Both the position numbers and the translations under genes were made by a program. The notes beneath the pieces are model-generated. The model worked only from the letters and a program-made list of their open reading frames with translations, had not been told where the DNA came from and ran no database searches. Below, piece by piece: positions 8,045 to 14,801 of a DNA stretch of 27,453 bases. This DNA comes from CAYTCZ01 sp964436315 (GTDB lineage: Bacteria > Actinomycetota > Thermoleophilia > Gaiellales > Gaiellaceae). Location of the stretch: contig CAYTCZ010000049.1 in NCBI GenBank assembly GCA_964436315.1, positions 1 to 27,453 on the forward strand, given 5' to 3'. The first letter of the stretch is position 1; each line of letters begins with the position of its first letter.

Positions 8045-8068
8045 TCCTACGGGCCTGACCACGTAGGA
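8045..8068 (+). promoter_or_regulatory. Hairpin covering the rny Shine-Dalgarno
   Basis: TCCTACG (8045-8051) can pair with CGTAGGA (8062-8068) across a ten-base loop. The right arm contains most of the Shine-Dalgarno TAGGAG (8064-8069), which sits seven bases before the rny ATG at 8077. When folded, the ribosome site would be hidden. Upstream in the same leader, CGGTCG and CGACCG form a second small hairpin. Confidence 0.5.
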
Positions 8069-8076
8069 GCGCGCAG

Positions 8077-9609
8077 ATGCAGATTGTCATCGGAATCGCC
8101 ATCGGCCTGGTCGCCGGTGCGGTCGGTGCTCTTGTAGTAGCAGCGGTTTTGACGAAGGCAAGACGCGTTGAAGCCGATCGCGAGCGCGATCAACTGCTCG
8201 AAGATGCATGGCGCGAAGCGGACGCGCTCAAGCGCGAGGCACAAGTGGAGGCGCGGGAGGAGACCGTGAAGCTCCGGTCGGAGCTGGAGCGGGAGCTCTC
8301 CGATCGCCGCAATGCGGTTGCCAAAGTCGAAGAACGTGTTCGTTCGCTTGAAGAAGACGTTGATCGGAAGTTGACTGAGCTCACGCGAAGCGAGCAGTCG
8401 TTCGCAGACCGCGAAGCTCATGTGAAACAGCTTCAAGAGGAAACAAAAGAAGCGAAAGACCAACAGATTCGCGAGCTTGAGCGCGTGTCCGGGATGACGG
8501 TTAACGAGGCCAAGAAAGAGCTGCTCGATCGAACTGAAGAACAAGCCCGGCACGAGATGGCCCGAATGATTCGACAAGCCGAGGAAGAGGCTCAGACTGA
8601 GGCAAAGAGCCGCGCACGAAACCTCGTCGCGGAGGCCCTCCAGCGAGTCGCTGCGAGCCACGCGGCCGAAACGACGGTCTCACTCGTGGAGCTGCCAACC
8701 GATGAGATGAAAGGGCGCATTATCGGGCGCGAGGGTCGAAACATCCGTGCTCTCGAGAACCTCACGGGCGTCGACTTCATCATCGACGACACTCCTCAGG
8801 CCGTCGTCTTGTCCTCGTTTGACGGCGTGCGGAGAGAGACAGCGAAGCTCACCCTCACGAAACTCGTCGAGGACGGTCGAATTCATCCGTCCCGAATCGA
8901 GGAGATGTACTACCAGTCGAAATCCGAGGTTGAGGATCTCGTCCGGCAGGCCGGCGAGCAGGCGGTGTTCGAGGCGAACTGCGGAAAGTTCAACGAGGAG
9001 CTCGTCAAGATTCTGGGGCGGCTCCGGTACCGCACGAGCTACGGGCAGAACATCCTCAAACACTCGCTCGAGGTGACCCACCTCGCGGGAATCATGGCTT
9101 CGGAGCTTGGCGCCAGCGTCAAGACGGCAAAGCGAGCTGCGCTTCTTCACGACATCGGGAAGGCGATGACACATGAGATCGAGGGATCACACGCATTGAT
9201 CTCGGCGCAACTTTCGAAGAAGTACGGCGAGTCTCAGCACGTCGTTCACGCGATCGAGGCACATCACTATGAAGTACAGCCGCAGACGGTCGAGGCCATC
9301 CTCGTCATTGCGGCGGATGCGATATCGGCGTCACGACCCGGGGCTCGCGGCGAGAGTCTGGAGAACTACATCAAGCGTCTCGAGTCGCTCGAGAAAATCG
9401 CGTCGGAGAAACCCGGCGTGGATCGTGTCTACGCGTTGCAGGCTGGTCGGGAGGTGCGCGTGATGGTGAAGCCGGCCGAGATCGATGACGACGAGGCCGT
9501 TCTCCTCTCACAGGACATTGCGCGAGAGATCGAAGAGTCACTCGAATACCCGGGCCAGATTCGGGTGACTGTTATACGCGAGTCCCGCGCTACCGAAGTC
9601 GCCAAGTAA
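8077..9609 (+). CDS. rny: Ribonuclease Y
   Basis: 510 residues, standard length. One N-terminal membrane helix (about 3-26) is followed by a long charged coiled coil (about 30-175). A KH RNA-binding domain follows (GRIIGREGRNIRALE from 213), then an HD phosphohydrolase domain with the metal-binding LLHDIGK (His358-Asp359) and IEAHHYEVQ. RNase Y is the membrane-bound endoribonuclease that starts mRNA decay in many Gram-positive bacteria. The start is ATG 8077 with TAGGAG seven bases upstream. It follows recX as in many actinobacteria and firmicutes, but a 220-base leader separates them, so it probably has its own control. Confidence 0.97.
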   Translation: MQIVIGIAIGLVAGAVGALVVAAVLTKARRVEADRERDQLLEDAWREADALKREAQVEAREETVKLRSELERELSDRRNAVAKVEERVRSLEEDVDRKLTELTRSEQSFADREAHVKQLQEETKEAKDQQIRELERVSGMTVNEAKKELLDRTEEQARHEMARMIRQAEEEAQTEAKSRARNLVAEALQRVAASHAAETTVSLVELPTDEMKGRIIGREGRNIRALENLTGVDFIIDDTPQAVVLSSFDGVRRETAKLTLTKLVEDGRIHPSRIEEMYYQSKSEVEDLVRQAGEQAVFEANCGKFNEELVKILGRLRYRTSYGQNILKHSLEVTHLAGIMASELGASVKTAKRAALLHDIGKAMTHEIEGSHALISAQLSKKYGESQHVVHAIEAHHYEVQPQTVEAILVIAADAISASRPGARGESLENYIKRLESLEKIASEKPGVDRVYALQAGREVRVMVKPAEIDDDEAVLLSQDIAREIEESLEYPGQIRVTVIRESRATEVAK

Positions 9610-9888
9610 TCTCGAATCACCAGGCGGGCGCGCTCGCGGCCAGCGGAGCCGGCCTCCGCGACGCCCTGACGACCCTCGCTTCAGGATCCTGCAGCCTCGG
9701 CACTCGGCCGTACCTAGTTGTACTGTTCTCGCGCCTCGGCTTTGCCTCCTTCGCGAGCGCCGTCCCAGTGAACCGAGACTGCGTGAGCGGCTCGTCGGCG
9801 CGCCGGCTCTCGCCCGGCGGAGCCGGGCTTCGCCGTGCCTCTTGCGACGTTGATGGGAGGACGTGGCGAACGGTCCAGACTCGACACG

Positions 9889-9913
9889 GGTTCGACACGC
9901 CTTGGGTCGAACC
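9889..9913. repeat. Inverted repeat, 8-base arms
   Basis: GGTTCGAC (9889-9896) and GTCGAACC (9906-9913) are exact complements around a nine-base loop. No T-run follows. It resembles a tRNA T-arm in wording only; no tRNA cloverleaf can be built around it. Confidence 0.7.
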
Positions 9914-9955
9914 GGTCGCAGATCACGAGGTATCGTCGAACCCGGGTGGCGGGTG

Positions 9956-9989
9956 GAACCACCTCCACACCCGGGTGGGGAGGTGGTTC
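9956..9989. repeat. Long inverted repeat with 11-base arms and inner palindrome
   Basis: GAACCACCTCC (9956-9966) and GGAGGTGGTTC (9979-9989) are exact complements. Between them lies the perfect palindrome CACCCGGGTG (9968-9977), giving a 34-base near-perfect palindrome with one A/G mismatch on each side. No T-run follows, so a terminator is unlikely; a protein-binding site, a REP-like unit or an RNA hairpin are options. Confidence 0.75.
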
Positions 9990-10224
9990 GATCATCACTG
10001 CGTCTAGCTGGCTTGCCAGGCCGGAAGGTCTCTCGATCGACAAAATCGCGACGCCCTCGTGGCTCAGAAGAGACTTTCGCTTCTGCGACGGCCCGAGGCG
10101 GCAAAACGCTGGGTCCGAGTGGCCGGCTTTCGCTGCCGACTGTCAGTCCCCTACGCTGTCGAGTCGCGGTGTTTTTGGACGTACGCAGGATCGGCCATGG
10201 ATGCGTCTTCACCTTTGGGACTCA

Positions 10225-10230
10225 TACAAT
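10225..10230 (+). promoter_or_regulatory. -10 box for miaB
   Basis: TACAAT, close to consensus, ends nine bases before the chosen miaB start GTG 10240. Together with the start of conserved residues there, it decides the start. Confidence 0.6.
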
Positions 10231-10239
10231 TTCAACGCT

Positions 10240-11559
10240 GTGAAGCGGTACCACGTCACAACGTTCGGATGCCAGATGAATGCGCACGACTCCGAACGCA
10301 TCAAGGGCATGCTCGAGTCCATTGGCCTGGGGGAGACGACCTCGCAGGAGGACGCGGACGTGATCGTCTTCAACACGTGCACCATCCGCGAGAAGCCGGA
10401 TCAGCGCTTCGCCGCACACCTTGCGCAGGCTGCGGCTCTGAAACGGTTGGATCCCGACAAGATCATCGCCGTGGGCGGCTGCTACGCGGAAGCTCAGCGT
10501 GAGCGCCTGTTCTCGCTCTACCCCTATGTCGACGTGGCTTTTGGCCCCGGGTCTATTCCTCATCTCGCGGAATGGATCGGGGCCGGGGGGGAGGCACCGC
10601 GGGGACGCTTCGCCGAGTGGAACCACTTCGCGGGAGACCTGCCAACGAGACGAGAACGACGCGCGCAGGCCTGGGTGCAGGTGTCGATGGGGTGTAACTC
10701 GAAGTGCGCCTATTGCATCGTGCCGGCTGTCCGTGGACGGGAGCAAAGCCGGCGTCCCGGCGACATCGTCGCGGAGGTCTCAGGACTCGCAGCCGATGGC
10801 GTGCGCGAAGTCACGCTACTCGGGCAGAACGTCAATTCTTGGGGAAGGGACCTTCTTCCAGGTATCCAGACGCACTTCGGAGAGCTCCTGCGAGCAGTCG
10901 ACGCCGTTCAAGGAATTGAGCGCATTCGTTTCACGAGCCCTCATCCAAAGGACTTTCGGGCGCCCGTAATCGAGGCGATGTCGGAGTGCGACTCGGTCTG
11001 CGAGCACATCCATCTGCCCGTGCAATCGGGGTCTTCCAAGGTTCTCAAGCGGATGCGCCGCACCTACGATCGAGCGCGGTATTTGCGACTCGTCGCTGAT
11101 CTCCGAGCTGCGATTCCGGATCTTTCCCTTACCACCGACCTGATCGTCGGTTTCCCGGGAGAGACCCAACAAGATTTCGAGGAGACACTCGCTCTCGTCG
11201 AGGAGGTCAGATTCGACGGCGCCTTTACGTTCGTTTTCAGCCCGCGCCGAGGCACGGAGGCTGCTTCGATGCCGGATCAGATCGGCGAGGACATCAAGCG
11301 CGAACGCATCGAACGTCTGATCAACCTCGTGCAGCGAGTCGCTCTCGACCGGAACCGTCAACGCATCGGCCTGATCGAGGGAGTGCTCGTTGAAGGCTCG
11401 AGTCGAAACGGCTCCGAGCTCATGCGAGGACGCACCCGGAGAAACACGACCGTCAACTTCGCCGGAGCGGTCGAAGTCGGGCAGCTCGTTGACGTCCTTG
11501 TCGAGAGCGCCACGTCGACGACTCTCAAGGGATCACTCGCTTCGACGGTCGCCGCCTAG
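10240..11559 (+). CDS. miaB: tRNA-2-methylthio-N6-dimethylallyladenosine synthase MiaB
   Basis: 439 residues from GTG 10240, normal MiaB length; the frame is open much further up, but conservation starts at KRYHVTTFGCQMNAHDSE. Three N-terminal cysteines (Cys11, Cys47 in FNTCTIREK, Cys81 in VGGCYAE) hold the auxiliary iron-sulfur cluster. The radical-SAM triad GCNSKCAYC supplies Cys152, Cys156 and Cys159. The C-terminal TRAM domain includes EGSSRNGSELMRGRTRRN. MiaB adds a methylthio group to i6A37 of tRNAs reading U-starting codons, acting after MiaA, whose gene follows. It is preceded by its own -10 box, giving a leaderless transcript. Confidence 0.96.
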   Translation: MKRYHVTTFGCQMNAHDSERIKGMLESIGLGETTSQEDADVIVFNTCTIREKPDQRFAAHLAQAAALKRLDPDKIIAVGGCYAEAQRERLFSLYPYVDVAFGPGSIPHLAEWIGAGGEAPRGRFAEWNHFAGDLPTRRERRAQAWVQVSMGCNSKCAYCIVPAVRGREQSRRPGDIVAEVSGLAADGVREVTLLGQNVNSWGRDLLPGIQTHFGELLRAVDAVQGIERIRFTSPHPKDFRAPVIEAMSECDSVCEHIHLPVQSGSSKVLKRMRRTYDRARYLRLVADLRAAIPDLSLTTDLIVGFPGETQQDFEETLALVEEVRFDGAFTFVFSPRRGTEAASMPDQIGEDIKRERIERLINLVQRVALDRNRQRIGLIEGVLVEGSSRNGSELMRGRTRRNTTVNFAGAVEVGQLVDVLVESATSTTLKGSLASTVAA

Positions 11560-11666
11560 CGACCGGAGCGTGGGCGGGCAGAATCGGTTCACGTCTTGGC
11601 CAATGCGTCACGAAGTCAGCACGGTCCGCGAACCACGCACGATGTTTTGAGAACTACCCTGAAAGC

Positions 11667-11766
11667 NNNNNNNNNNNNNNNNNNNNNNNNNNNNNNNNNN
11701 NNNNNNNNNNNNNNNNNNNNNNNNNNNNNNNNNNNNNNNNNNNNNNNNNNNNNNNNNNNNNNNNNN
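11667..11766. other. Assembly gap of 100 N between miaB and miaA
   Basis: Exactly 100 N, a placeholder of unknown true length. It ends within a few codons of the miaA start. The 107 bases from 11560 to 11666 show no credible gene. Confidence 0.98.
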
Positions 11767-12723
11767 GAGGTGCCCGCCGCCGGTGGGCTGGTCGTAGCCA
11801 TCTTCGGTCCTACCGCGAGTGGCAAGTCCTCGGTCGCATCTGCGCTGGCAAAGAGGATTGAGGCGGACGTCATCTCGGCGGACTCGATGCAGGTCTATCG
11901 CGGTCTGCCGATTCTCACCAACCAGCCGCAATCTCCGACGAAGCTTGTCGGGGTCTGGCCGCTCGACCACGAAGCCTCGGTCGGCGGCTACCAAGAACTC
12001 GCGCATTACGAGATCGATGTGACGCTAGAGCGGGGAGCGACGCCGATCGTCGCCGGCGGTACCGGGCTGTACTTCCGGGCCGCGTTGGCCGATCTCGAGG
12101 TCCCGCCGGCAGTCCCTCCAGCCGCGCGTGCTCATTGGGAAAACGAGTACGACCGGCTCGGTGCGGACCGTGCCCATGCGCTTCTCGCCGAGCGAGATCC
12201 GGAAGCCGCCGAAGCCATTCATATGAACGACCGACGTAGAGTTGTCCGAGCACTCGAGCTTGCGGAGATCGGGCGGTCGCTTCGCCCGGCGAACAGCCGA
12301 CTCTGGACGACCGGCACCCGTCATCCGACGGTCATCTTCGGCCTAGAGGTGGACCGCGAAGAGCTGTCAGAGCGCATTCTTGAGAGAACGATCAACATGT
12401 TTGAGCAGGGGGTAGAGGAGGAGGTTGCCCGGGCCTTTCGAGGTTCGATCTCCTCCACGGCTCGCTACATCATCGGCCTCGATGAAGTTCGCAATCTGCC
12501 TCGTGAAGATGCAGTGGACGCGATTGTGAAGAGAACGCGATCGCTGGCCGCCTACCAGCGAAAGTGGATGCGACGAGTTCCCAATCTGATTTCCGTCGCA
12601 GCTTCCGGAGCCCCCGAAGCCGTTGCAGCCGAGATCCACGCGATCCTCATCGAAGCATCACAGGAGCGGCCAGCCGACAGACTCATTCCGCGACCGAGTG
12701 AGAGCGTGGACAGCCGGGGCTGA
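11767..12723 (+). CDS. miaA: tRNA dimethylallyltransferase MiaA (5' end at assembly gap)
   Basis: 318 codons are visible after the gap. GTG 11770 would give a 317-residue protein with the P-loop FGPTASGKSS at about 12-21, as expected, so little or nothing is missing; the true start could lie in the N run. Other family segments are ISADSMQVYRG, VAGGTGLYFRAAL and NDRRRVVRALE. MiaA transfers dimethylallyl to A37 of tRNAs, the substrate of MiaB. The usual segment GMDIGTAKP after VYRG reads GLPILTNQP here, and the C-terminal part (AYQRKWMRRVPNL) is also divergent. A 20-residue tail rich in Arg, Pro and Ser follows the fold. Confidence 0.93.
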   Translation, partial: EVPAAGGLVVAIFGPTASGKSSVASALAKRIEADVISADSMQVYRGLPILTNQPQSPTKLVGVWPLDHEASVGGYQELAHYEIDVTLERGATPIVAGGTGLYFRAALADLEVPPAVPPAARAHWENEYDRLGADRAHALLAERDPEAAEAIHMNDRRRVVRALELAEIGRSLRPANSRLWTTGTRHPTVIFGLEVDREELSERILERTINMFEQGVEEEVARAFRGSISSTARYIIGLDEVRNLPREDAVDAIVKRTRSLAAYQRKWMRRVPNLISVAASGAPEAVAAEIHAILIEASQERPADRLIPRPSESVDSRG

Positions 12724-12822
12724 GGAGGTTCCGCCACGTGCGAGTCGGAGGCTAGCCCCAGCTGGGAGGAGATAAGGGGCAAGGATTCCGGCCTTGCCGG
12801 ACTCCTCACGCCCGTGACGTTA

Positions 12823-12839
12823 CCGATTGCCTCGGACGG
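12823..12839 (+). repeat. 17-base direct repeat, copy 1
   Basis: CCGATTGCCTCGGACGG; recurs at 13215-13231 with one difference (C for T). The two copies enclose the structured non-coding stretch with the 172-base palindromic element. Confidence 0.7.
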
Positions 12840-12861
12840 CACACTAGATGATTGATCGAAA

Positions 12862-13033
12862 TAAGAGCCTATCCCGGCAGGTGCGGTGTCGTCGGGGACG
12901 GATGAGACCAAGCAGCTTGGCGGGATCGACCGAAGCGCATATCGACAGAGATATGTGCGAGGGCGATCGCGGCGAGATGCGCCGCGTCTCAGCCGCCAGC
13001 CGGGGGTGCTGCACCTACCGGGATAGGCTCTTA
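12862..13033. mobile_element. 172-base nearly palindromic element: MITE-like, or a structured RNA
   Basis: The ends are 23-base inverted repeats, 12862-12884 and 13011-13033, matching at 22 of 23 positions (TAAGAGCCTATCCCGG is shared by both). Inside, each half carries its own small hairpin (CCAAG-cag-CTTGG at left, GCGGCG-agat-CGCCGC type at right). The exact middle is a hairpin GCGCATATC/GATATGTGC with one G-T pair. If the ends are read as AGAGCC/GGCTCT, both flanks are TA, as in IS630/mariner-type target duplication; TNA-type flanks (TAA/TTA) are the other reading. It contains no transposase frame. This fits a non-autonomous miniature element, but a long-hairpin regulatory RNA is a real alternative. 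Confidence 0.6.
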
Positions 13034-13039
13034 AGTCGG

Positions 13040-13110
13040 GCGCGTCGACGCCGCCACAGAGCGAGCGGCCCGCGTGTCGGGACACCACTTGCGGGCCGCT
13101 CTGGACGCGC
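13040..13110. repeat. Nested inverted repeat next to the palindromic element
   Basis: GCGCGTC (13040-13046) pairs with GACGCGC (13104-13110). Inside, GAGCGGCCCGC (13063-13073) pairs with GCGGGCCGCTC (13091-13101), and GTGTC with GACAC at the tip. It starts six bases after the 172-base element. No T-run follows, so it is not a classic terminator. It could be one more part of a structured transcript. Confidence 0.65.
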
Positions 13111-13214
13111 GCGAAAGGAGGGCGCTGCGGCACACCCTCTCCCGAGGCGCGCGTCGAAGCTCCCTTCGGCCTCACGCGAGGCAATCCTGCAAAGGAGCCG
13201 CGGGCTCGATTCAC

Positions 13215-13231
13215 CCGATCGCCTCGGACGG
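13215..13231 (+). repeat. 17-base direct repeat, copy 2
   Basis: CCGATCGCCTCGGACGG, 16 of 17 identical to 12823-12839. It lies 12 bases before the TACGAT box of the next gene, so it could overlap that promoter's -35 region and be an operator or promoter part. Confidence 0.7.
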
Positions 13232-13243
13232 ATGCGCCGCAGA

Positions 13244-13249
13244 TACGAT
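13244..13249 (+). promoter_or_regulatory. -10 box for the gene at 13261
   Basis: TACGAT, eleven bases before the ATG. Transcription would start about four bases before the ATG. Confidence 0.5.
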
Positions 13250-13260
13250 GCTGCCCAAGC

Positions 13261-13599
13261 ATGGCCGCAAGCGACGAAAACGAAGACCTCAGTCCCGAAA
13301 CCCTCGAGCTGCTCGGCGATCGGTACGACGACGCAGTGCAAGACGTCGTCGCGCGAGCCTCGATGATGCAGGGCCTCGCGATGCAGGGATGGCTCACGAC
13401 GGAATCGGACGAGACCTTCGGAGTCAAGGACGAGGCAGTACGTGAGCTCGAGTCCCGAGCAAAGTTCTTGAACTTCTTCAGAGACCGGAAGTCCAGGCAC
13501 GCGGCCCGGTTGGTTTTGGCTGAGTACGAACGCTGGGGGAACCTCGCGCGGAGGCACGAAGAGAAGTTCCGTCGCATCGGCGAGCTCTACGCAAGCTGA
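13261..13599 (+). CDS. Conserved-looking hypothetical protein, 112 residues
   Basis: A charged, soluble, helix-rich protein beginning MAASDENEDLSPETLELLGD, with two Met-rich stretches (ASMMQGLAMQG) and a basic C-terminal half (FFRDRKSRHAARLVLAEYER, then RRHEEKFRRIGELYAS). No signal or membrane segment is present and I do not recognise the family. It has its own TACGAT box and stands alone, with about 330 bases before the next coding region. Its codon use looks like its neighbours', which supports the plus strand over the long minus-strand frames across the same DNA. No function is assigned. Confidence 0.7.
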   Translation: MAASDENEDLSPETLELLGDRYDDAVQDVVARASMMQGLAMQGWLTTESDETFGVKDEAVRELESRAKFLNFFRDRKSRHAARLVLAEYERWGNLARRHEEKFRRIGELYAS

Positions 13600-13835
13600 C
13601 CGGCCCCGTTTCTCTTTCGCGACGCTTACAACCTGTTAGCCGTCGACGAACCGCTCAACCATGCGGCCTATGGCGGCGAGGAGGAGAAAAGGCGCGTTGC
13701 GTGCTCCTAACAAGTTCATTACGCATGGACAACCCCTCCCTCACGAGTTCCTGGTGGGATGAGATCGGGACAAAAAGCGCAGGGGACATACCTTCCAGCT
13801 CTCTCTGACTCCTCCGGTCTCCTGCAAACTCCCTC

Positions 13836-13875
13836 GAAGGGCGGGCCTCCGCAGGCGCCCGCCCTTCTCCGTCTT
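13836..13875 (+). terminator. Terminator-like hairpin, 11-base-pair stem
   Basis: GAAGGGCGGGC (13836-13846) pairs exactly with GCCCGCCCTTC (13857-13867) around a ten-base loop, followed by TCCGTCTT. The T-run is weak, but the stem is very strong. It would end a transcript coming from the 13261 gene or a non-coding RNA in 13600-13835, just before the dapF promoter. Confidence 0.6.
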
Positions 13876-13912
13876 AAGACCCGGACTGCGCGTCGTCCGA
13901 GCGAGCGTGGGG

Positions 13913-13918
13913 TAGAGT
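13913..13918 (+). promoter_or_regulatory. -10 box for the dapF leader
   Basis: TAGAGT, eleven bases before the ATG at 13930. A transcript would start at about 13925, 79 bases before dapF, and open with the small leader frame. Confidence 0.5.
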
Positions 13919-13929
13919 CCTGCGCGGTC

Positions 13930-13992
13930 ATGAGGATTGTCTGCGTCCGCCATACCCGAGCTTGTACCGGCGAGATCAAGCGGCCGCCCTGA
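13930..13992 (+). CDS. Possible 20-codon leader peptide before dapF
   Basis: ATG 13930 opens MRIVCVRHTRACTGEIKRPP and ends at TGA 13990-13992, eleven bases before the dapF ATG. It has no room for a Shine-Dalgarno if the TAGAGT box is used, so it would be translated from a nearly leaderless end. It is Arg- and Cys-rich with one Lys, not a classic lysine attenuator. It may be a coupling leader or chance. Confidence 0.35.
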   Translation: MRIVCVRHTRACTGEIKRPP

Positions 13993-14003
13993 CCCTCCAA
14001 AAG

Positions 14004-14801
14004 ATGCAATTCTCGAAATGGCACGGACTTGGGAACGACTACTTGCTCGTGGAGCGCGCAGAGGTCGGCGAGCCGCTCTCACCGAACTTGGTGTCGCGGC
14101 TCTGCGACTACCACTTCGGGATCGGGTCAGATGGAATTCTCGAGGTAATCTCGACAGACGGCCCGACTGCCGAAGTGGTGATCTGGAACCCCGACGGCTC
14201 GACAGCTGAGCTCTCCGGCAACGGAACCCGGATCGCCGCGCGCTGGCTCGCACGTCGCGAGGCAACCGACGAAGTCCGGATTTCCGTCGGTACCCGGGAG
14301 ATCGTGGCTCGGATGCGCGGTGGGCTCGAGGTCGAAACGGCCGTGGGCACAATAGTCGTCTCGCCGGCCGAGGAGCTCGATGTGAATGGGGAGGTTCTGC
14401 GATTCACACCGGTTTCGGTCGGCAATCCGCATGCCGTGATCCGGAGAGAACCGGACCGTGCGTCACTCCTCCGGCTTGGACCGTTGGTCGAGACCCACGC
14501 GCGCTTCCCCGAGCGGACAAACGTTCAGCTCGCCCGCGTCGACAGCGAGTCGGAGGTGACGGTCGGCGTTTGGGAGCGCGGCGCCGGAGAGACCTTATCG
14601 TCCGGCACGAGCGCCTGCGCAGTCGCCGGGGCGGCTGTCGCGAACGGCTGGTGCGCGAGTCCGGTGACCGTTCATCTGGCCGGCGGCGACCTACGCGTGG
14701 AGTTGACGAGCGACTTTGACGCACGCCTCCTAGGCCCGGCTCAAGAGATCTGTAGGGGTGAGGTCGCCTCCGAGCTCCTCGAGGAGGTTTTTAGACCGTG
14801 A
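14004..14801 (+). CDS. dapF: Diaminopimelate epimerase homologue lacking both catalytic cysteines
   Basis: 265 residues from ATG 14004, where conservation begins (FSKWHGLGNDYLLVE). The pseudosymmetric DapF fold is clear: FGIGSDGI, WNPDGSTAELSGNGTR, VSVGNPHAV, RTNVQLARV and ERGAGETLSSGTSACA. DapF turns LL-diaminopimelate into the meso form with a cysteine pair, one in CGNGxR and one in ACGTG. Here both are serine: Ser71 (TCC) and Ser200 (TCC); Cys205, three residues past the SGT motif, is kept. The enzyme may be a serine variant, have another substrate, or be inactive. It overlaps dapL by GTGA, so a diaminopimelate role still fits. The fold is certain, the activity uncertain. Confidence 0.88.
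   Translation: MQFSKWHGLGNDYLLVERAEVGEPLSPNLVSRLCDYHFGIGSDGILEVISTDGPTAEVVIWNPDGSTAELSGNGTRIAARWLARREATDEVRISVGTREIVARMRGGLEVETAVGTIVVSPAEELDVNGEVLRFTPVSVGNPHAVIRREPDRASLLRLGPLVETHARFPERTNVQLARVDSESEVTVGVWERGAGETLSSGTSACAVAGAAVANGWCASPVTVHLAGGDLRVELTSDFDARLLGPAQEICRGEVASELLEEVFRP

Larger units (their letters stand above)
9610..10239. other. 630-base spacer between rny and miaB without a credible gene
   Basis: Frames are open in places (one plus frame runs into miaB from 9835), but their residue make-up is Arg/Ser/Gly/Pro-rich and unlike the neighbours, so I do not call a gene. The stretch carries several inverted repeats: CTCGCG...CGCGAG near 9735-9762, 9889-9913 and 9956-9989. The motif CCCGGGTGG occurs twice within 30 bases. 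It may hold the rny 3' end, a structured RNA or decayed mobile DNA. Confidence 0.6.
13600..13929. other. 330-base non-coding stretch before dapF
   Basis: No credible long gene. It contains a strong hairpin at 13836-13867 and the dapF promoter. On the minus strand a 27-codon hydrophobic frame (MNLLGARNAPFLLLAAIGRM...) lies near 13640-13725; its ribosome site is distant, so I do not call it. Confidence 0.5.

Noticed and set aside
9885..9995. tRNA-like GGTTCGAC and GGTTCGATC T-loop wording
   Set aside because: No acceptor, D or anticodon arms can be fitted on either strand; the sequences are parts of simple inverted repeats.
9835..10239. Upstream extension of miaB
   Set aside because: No MiaB similarity before KRYHVTTFGC, and a TACAAT box precedes GTG 10240.
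12552..13577. 341-residue minus-strand frame across the miaA end and the palindromic element
   Set aside because: Composition is Arg/Ser-rich, it runs through inverted repeats and is antisense to two better genes.
13640..13725. 27-codon hydrophobic minus-strand frame (MNLLGARNAPFLLL...)
   Set aside because: Possible but the nearest purine-rich site is about 15 bases from its ATG and nothing else supports it.
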